From Planctomycetota bacterium (lineage in GTDB: Bacteria > Planctomycetota > Phycisphaerae > WQYP01): a stretch of DNA of 6,909 nt. The position numbers were made by a program, and so were the translations under genes. Each line of letters begins with the position of its first letter. Position 1 is the stretch's first letter. Of this stretch, positions 5,788 through 6,909 are shown piece by piece. The notes under the pieces are model-generated. The model had not been told where the DNA came from. It made no database searches and worked only from the letters and a program-made list of their open reading frames with translations. Location: contig JAKCCC010000104.1 of the NCBI GenBank assembly GCA_021838985.1, positions 1-6,909 on the forward strand, given 5' to 3'.

Positions 5788-6644
5788 TGAGTCCGCCAAT
5801 ACCAGTGCGACCGAACCATAACCGGATAACCGCGGACAAACCCGGCGCGACGGCGGCGCCACCCCAGGAACCACGGATCACACCGATCGCACGGATTTTA
5901 AGGGCGAAGCAGACCGGTCTGCCCGCGACTAGAGCGAAGCCTCGCGGTGTGCACGCCGTGAAGACCGTCGCGCTCGGCCCAAGCCGGGGCAGGGGGTGTC
6001 TCCTGTGCTTAGAATTCCGCGGCGGATCGGCGCCAACCGCCGCGCTCGGCCCAAGCCGGGGCAGAGCGCAGCGCCGCCCCGGATTCGTCGGACTTGTCCC
6101 CGTCGCCTGGTTGCGGCCCGCGGCCGGCGCCGCGAGCGCCGCTACCGCGGTGCTGCTGGCCGCCGGCTTGGCGCTGGGACGGTCCGGCGCCGCCCTGCCG
6201 GCGGCGTACCAGGTGCTGGCGCATAAAAGCATCTTTGCCCGCGACCGGACAGCGCTGGGCGCCCCGCAAGCGGCCGCCACGGCGTCAGCGGCGGCAAGCC
6301 AGCCGGATATCCCGGTGTTTATCGGAGCGCTGCGCTCGGGCCGTACCAGCACGGCATTATTGCTCTGGCCCGTCAGCGGAAAAGTCCGCCTTCTCCGCGT
6401 GCACGAGGTGGTTCCGGGCCAATACGGCGGCGTCATTCTGCGGATCACGCTGCGTGACCTGCAGCTCGCCGGCGCCGGGTCAGCGCCGCGGTTTGTGCGC
6501 CTGGGGCAAAATCTGGCCGGCGCTGCGCCGCTTATGCCGGCGGCCGCCACGGCGCCGGCGGTGGCGCCCGCAGGGGCTGGCTCAGCAAAGGAATCCTCCC
6601 TTATAGAAATGATGCGCCGTCGGCGCCAACAGGAGCTTAAATAA
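5784..6644 (+). CDS. GspC/PilP-like inner-membrane protein with a repeat-built N-terminal extension
   Basis: This is a candidate for the clamp that joins the inner-membrane platform to the secretin. The chain has 286 residues. Residues 1 to about 112 are a basic, Pro/Gly/Arg-rich extension with no recognisable domain, encoded by short repeats. One membrane helix follows at about 113-132, then AYQVLAHKSIFARDR (141-155), an Ala-rich linker, and a compact beta-rich region at 175-245 (IPVFIGALRSG, SGKVRLLRVHEVVPG, GVILRITLRDLQL, VRLGQNL). Helix, linker and HR-like beta domain, read with the place between gspM and a probable gspD, match GspC or PilP. The C-terminus is an Ala/Pro linker with a basic tail (MMRRRRQQ). 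No PDZ domain is present. The only in-frame ATGs are the first two codons. GTG 5949, GTG 5958 or TTG 6111 are possible later starts, but none has a better ribosome site. The family call is an inference from pattern and context. Confidence 0.6.
   Translation: MMSPPIPVRPNHNRITADKPGATAAPPQEPRITPIARILRAKQTGLPATRAKPRGVHAVKTVALGPSRGRGCLLCLEFRGGSAPTAALGPSRGRAQRRPGFVGLVPVAWLRPAAGAASAATAVLLAAGLALGRSGAALPAAYQVLAHKSIFARDRTALGAPQAAATASAAASQPDIPVFIGALRSGRTSTALLLWPVSGKVRLLRVHEVVPGQYGGVILRITLRDLQLAGAGSAPRFVRLGQNLAGAAPLMPAAATAPAVAPAGAGSAKESSLIEMMRRRRQQELK
5872..5898 (+). repeat. Three 9-nt tandem units in the GspC-like gene
   Basis: The units cacggatca, caccgatcg and cacggattt follow each other without a gap. 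Nine is a multiple of three, so the frame is kept and the peptide reads PRI-TPI-ARI. The last unit continues as cacggatttt, also found in the gspK leader at 2253-2262. It resembles cacggat-type repeats I recall from intergenic DNA of Verrucomicrobiota. Confidence 0.55.
5909..5922 (+). repeat. 14-nt perfect palindrome in the GspC-like gene
   Basis: GCAGACCGGTCTGC equals its own reverse complement. It is flanked by two GCGAAGC heptamers (5904-5910, overlapping its left edge, and 5934-5940). The d(GCGAAGC) sequence is known as an unusually stable DNA mini-hairpin. A second inverted pair, CCGCGA/TCGCGG, encloses the second heptamer. No protein-binding role is shown. Confidence 0.6.
5964..5992 (+). 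repeat. 29-nt direct repeat, copy 1 (GspC-like gene)
   Basis: This matches 6036-6064 at 28 of 29 positions, including 24 identical bases in a row. The spacing of 72 nt is a multiple of three, so both copies are read in the same frame as T(V/A)ALGPSRGR. The centre, CGGC-CCAA-GCCG, can form a small hairpin. Confidence 0.92.
6036..6064 (+). repeat. 29-nt direct repeat, copy 2 (GspC-like gene)
   Basis: Second copy of 5964-5992, with one T-to-C change at the fifth base. Sequence between the copies is not repeated, so this is two insertions or a duplication of the unit rather than a tandem array. Confidence 0.92.
6631..6635 (+). promoter_or_regulatory. Shine-Dalgarno site of the GspD-like gene
   Basis: AGGAG inside the last codons of the GspC-like gene is 8 nt from ATG 6644. 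That ATG shares one base with the preceding TAA stop. It identifies the next reading frame as a real, coupled gene. Confidence 0.65.
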
Positions 6645-6909
6645 TGAATGGCTTCATGGGTCTTCGTTCGTCTTGCTGCCCTGAAAATGGCCACGCCTGC
6701 CCTCCTGGCCCGGAGCGTAAGCGACGGGTTATGGGTGCCCGCGTCGAGCCATGGCCCCGCGCTCACGCCTGGGGCTATGAAACGGCCAGCGCTGGTTTGC
6801 CTAGCCCGGAGCGGAAGCGACAGCTACACCGTACCGGGGCTGGACCGCAGCTGTGGGCCATCGCCATCCGCCTGGTTGCCGCTGCGCTGGCCCTGCTAGC
6901 CATCGGCGC
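6644..6909 (+). CDS. 5' end of a probable secretin gene (GspD-like), cut by the window edge
   Basis: The frame is open for 88 codons with no stop before the right edge. The start shares one base with the stop of the upstream gene and has AGGAG 8 nt before it. Residues 1 to about 68 are Pro/Arg/Gly/Cys-rich, with no domain I recognise. They contain the same octapeptide pattern twice, PGPERKRR (21-28) and PSPERKRQ (53-60), from a DNA repeat. A hydrophobic stretch begins at residue 70 (LWAIAIRLVAAALALLAIG), which looks like the core of a signal peptide or a membrane helix with one Arg inside. Following a GspC-like gene in a T2SS operon, the secretin GspD is the expected product, but no secretin domain is inside the window. 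Met30 (6731) is a possible later start without a ribosome site. Confidence 0.5.
   Translation, partial: MNGFMGLRSSCCPENGHACPPGPERKRRVMGARVEPWPRAHAWGYETASAGLPSPERKRQLHRTGAGPQLWAIAIRLVAAALALLAIG
6706..6731 (+). repeat. Hairpin repeat with GTAA loop, copy 1 (GspD-like gene)
   Basis: A 7-bp outer stem (two G-T pairs) closes by C-G pairs onto a tandem GA/GA internal pair (6713-6714 with 6723-6724). Two G-C pairs and the tetraloop GTAA (6717-6720) follow. The 22-nt core 6704-6725 matches 6800-6821 at 20 positions. In RNA this would be a GNRA loop over sheared GA pairs. It resembles gcccggagcg-type repeats I recall from Planctomycetota genomes. Confidence 0.72.
6800..6826 (+). repeat. Hairpin repeat with GGAA loop, copy 2 (GspD-like gene)
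   Basis: Second copy, 96 nt from the first and in the same reading frame. The loop is GGAA (6813-6816), again of GNRA type, with the same GA/GA pair and GC pairs beneath it. The outer stem is rebuilt as TAGC (6802-6805) with GCTA (6823-6826) around a small CC/A internal loop. One of the two core differences falls in the loop and keeps the GNRA rule. Confidence 0.68.

Noticed and set aside
5964..6064. The 29-nt direct repeats as a CRISPR fragment or as attachment/target-site duplications
   Set aside because: There are only two copies with a 43-nt spacer, no array, no cas gene, no transposase or integrase, and both copies lie within an open reading frame.
5627..6766. A 379-codon open frame on the minus strand covering gspM, the GspC-like gene and the start of the GspD-like gene
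   Set aside because: It overlaps three well-supported plus-strand genes, has no domain-like sequence, is Arg/Ala/Pro-rich as expected for an antisense frame in GC-rich DNA, and crosses several repeats. Its PSLTLRARR start is just the complement of the hairpin repeat.
6648..6899. An 83-codon plus-strand frame near the right edge
   Set aside because: It competes with the frame starting at 6644, which has a coupled start, AGGAG at the right distance and a hydrophobic segment. The 83-codon frame lacks all of these and ends in a stop.
18..6909. Type IV pilus locus instead of a type II secretion system
   Set aside because: The full ordered set of GspG, H, I, J and K, including the large GspK with its NLNTAS and VDELYLVQG regions, is characteristic of T2SS. 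The PilM/N/O/P resemblance of the later genes fits their known GspL/M/C relationship.

Overview
This window is one continuous plus-strand operon for a type II secretion system (T2SS) pseudopilus and its inner-membrane assembly platform. The order is gspG, gspH, gspI, gspJ, gspK, a gspL-type gene (PilM/PilN-like), a gspM-type gene (PilO-like), a GspC/PilP-like gene, and the 5' end of a ninth gene, probably the secretin gspD, which runs off the right edge. There is no gene-free stretch over 300 bases, and I see no promoter, terminator, tRNA, rRNA, CRISPR array or complete insertion sequence. The DNA is GC-rich. The gene set and the short intragenic repeats suggest an uncultured member of the Planctomycetota/Verrucomicrobiota (PVC) group. 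That placement rests on recalled resemblance to repeats of those phyla, not on a search.

Layout. A strong Shine-Dalgarno sequence at 4-10 starts gspG at 18; a TGA at 2-4 may be the stop of an upstream gene. Almost every junction is a stop/start overlap: G/H 533-536, H/I 1033-1036, I/J 1608-1611, J/K 2243-2246, K/L 3835-3838, M/C 5784-5787 (ATGA or GTGA), and C/D by one base at 6644. Only L/M has a gap, of 3 nt. The genes are therefore probably translated as one coupled unit. GspG is the major pseudopilin. GspH, I, J and K are minor pseudopilins that would form the tip. GspL, GspM and the GspC-like protein are single-pass inner-membrane proteins, and the C-like protein would link to the outer-membrane secretin. 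GspE, GspF and the prepilin peptidase are not in the window.

The unusual part is the amino-terminal ends. Five of the nine genes (G, I, K, the C-like gene and the D-like gene) begin with long extensions (39, 60, about 55, about 110 and about 70 residues) before the first membrane segment. These extensions are largely built from short repeated DNA. Examples are a 50-nt element shared 48/50 by gspG and gspI in the same reading frame, a 29-nt direct repeat in the C-like gene, and a pair of hairpin repeats with GNRA-type loops in the D-like gene. H, J, L and M have ordinary short starts. In gspI no ATG, GTG or TTG lies between the repeat and the prepilin cleavage site, so the repeat has to be translated. 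The extensions sit where the protein should tolerate them: in leaders removed by prepilin peptidase, in a cytoplasmic tail, or in the n-region of a signal peptide. The best reading is that small dispersed repeats entered the intergenic gaps of this operon and were captured as translated leaders while start-stop coupling was kept.
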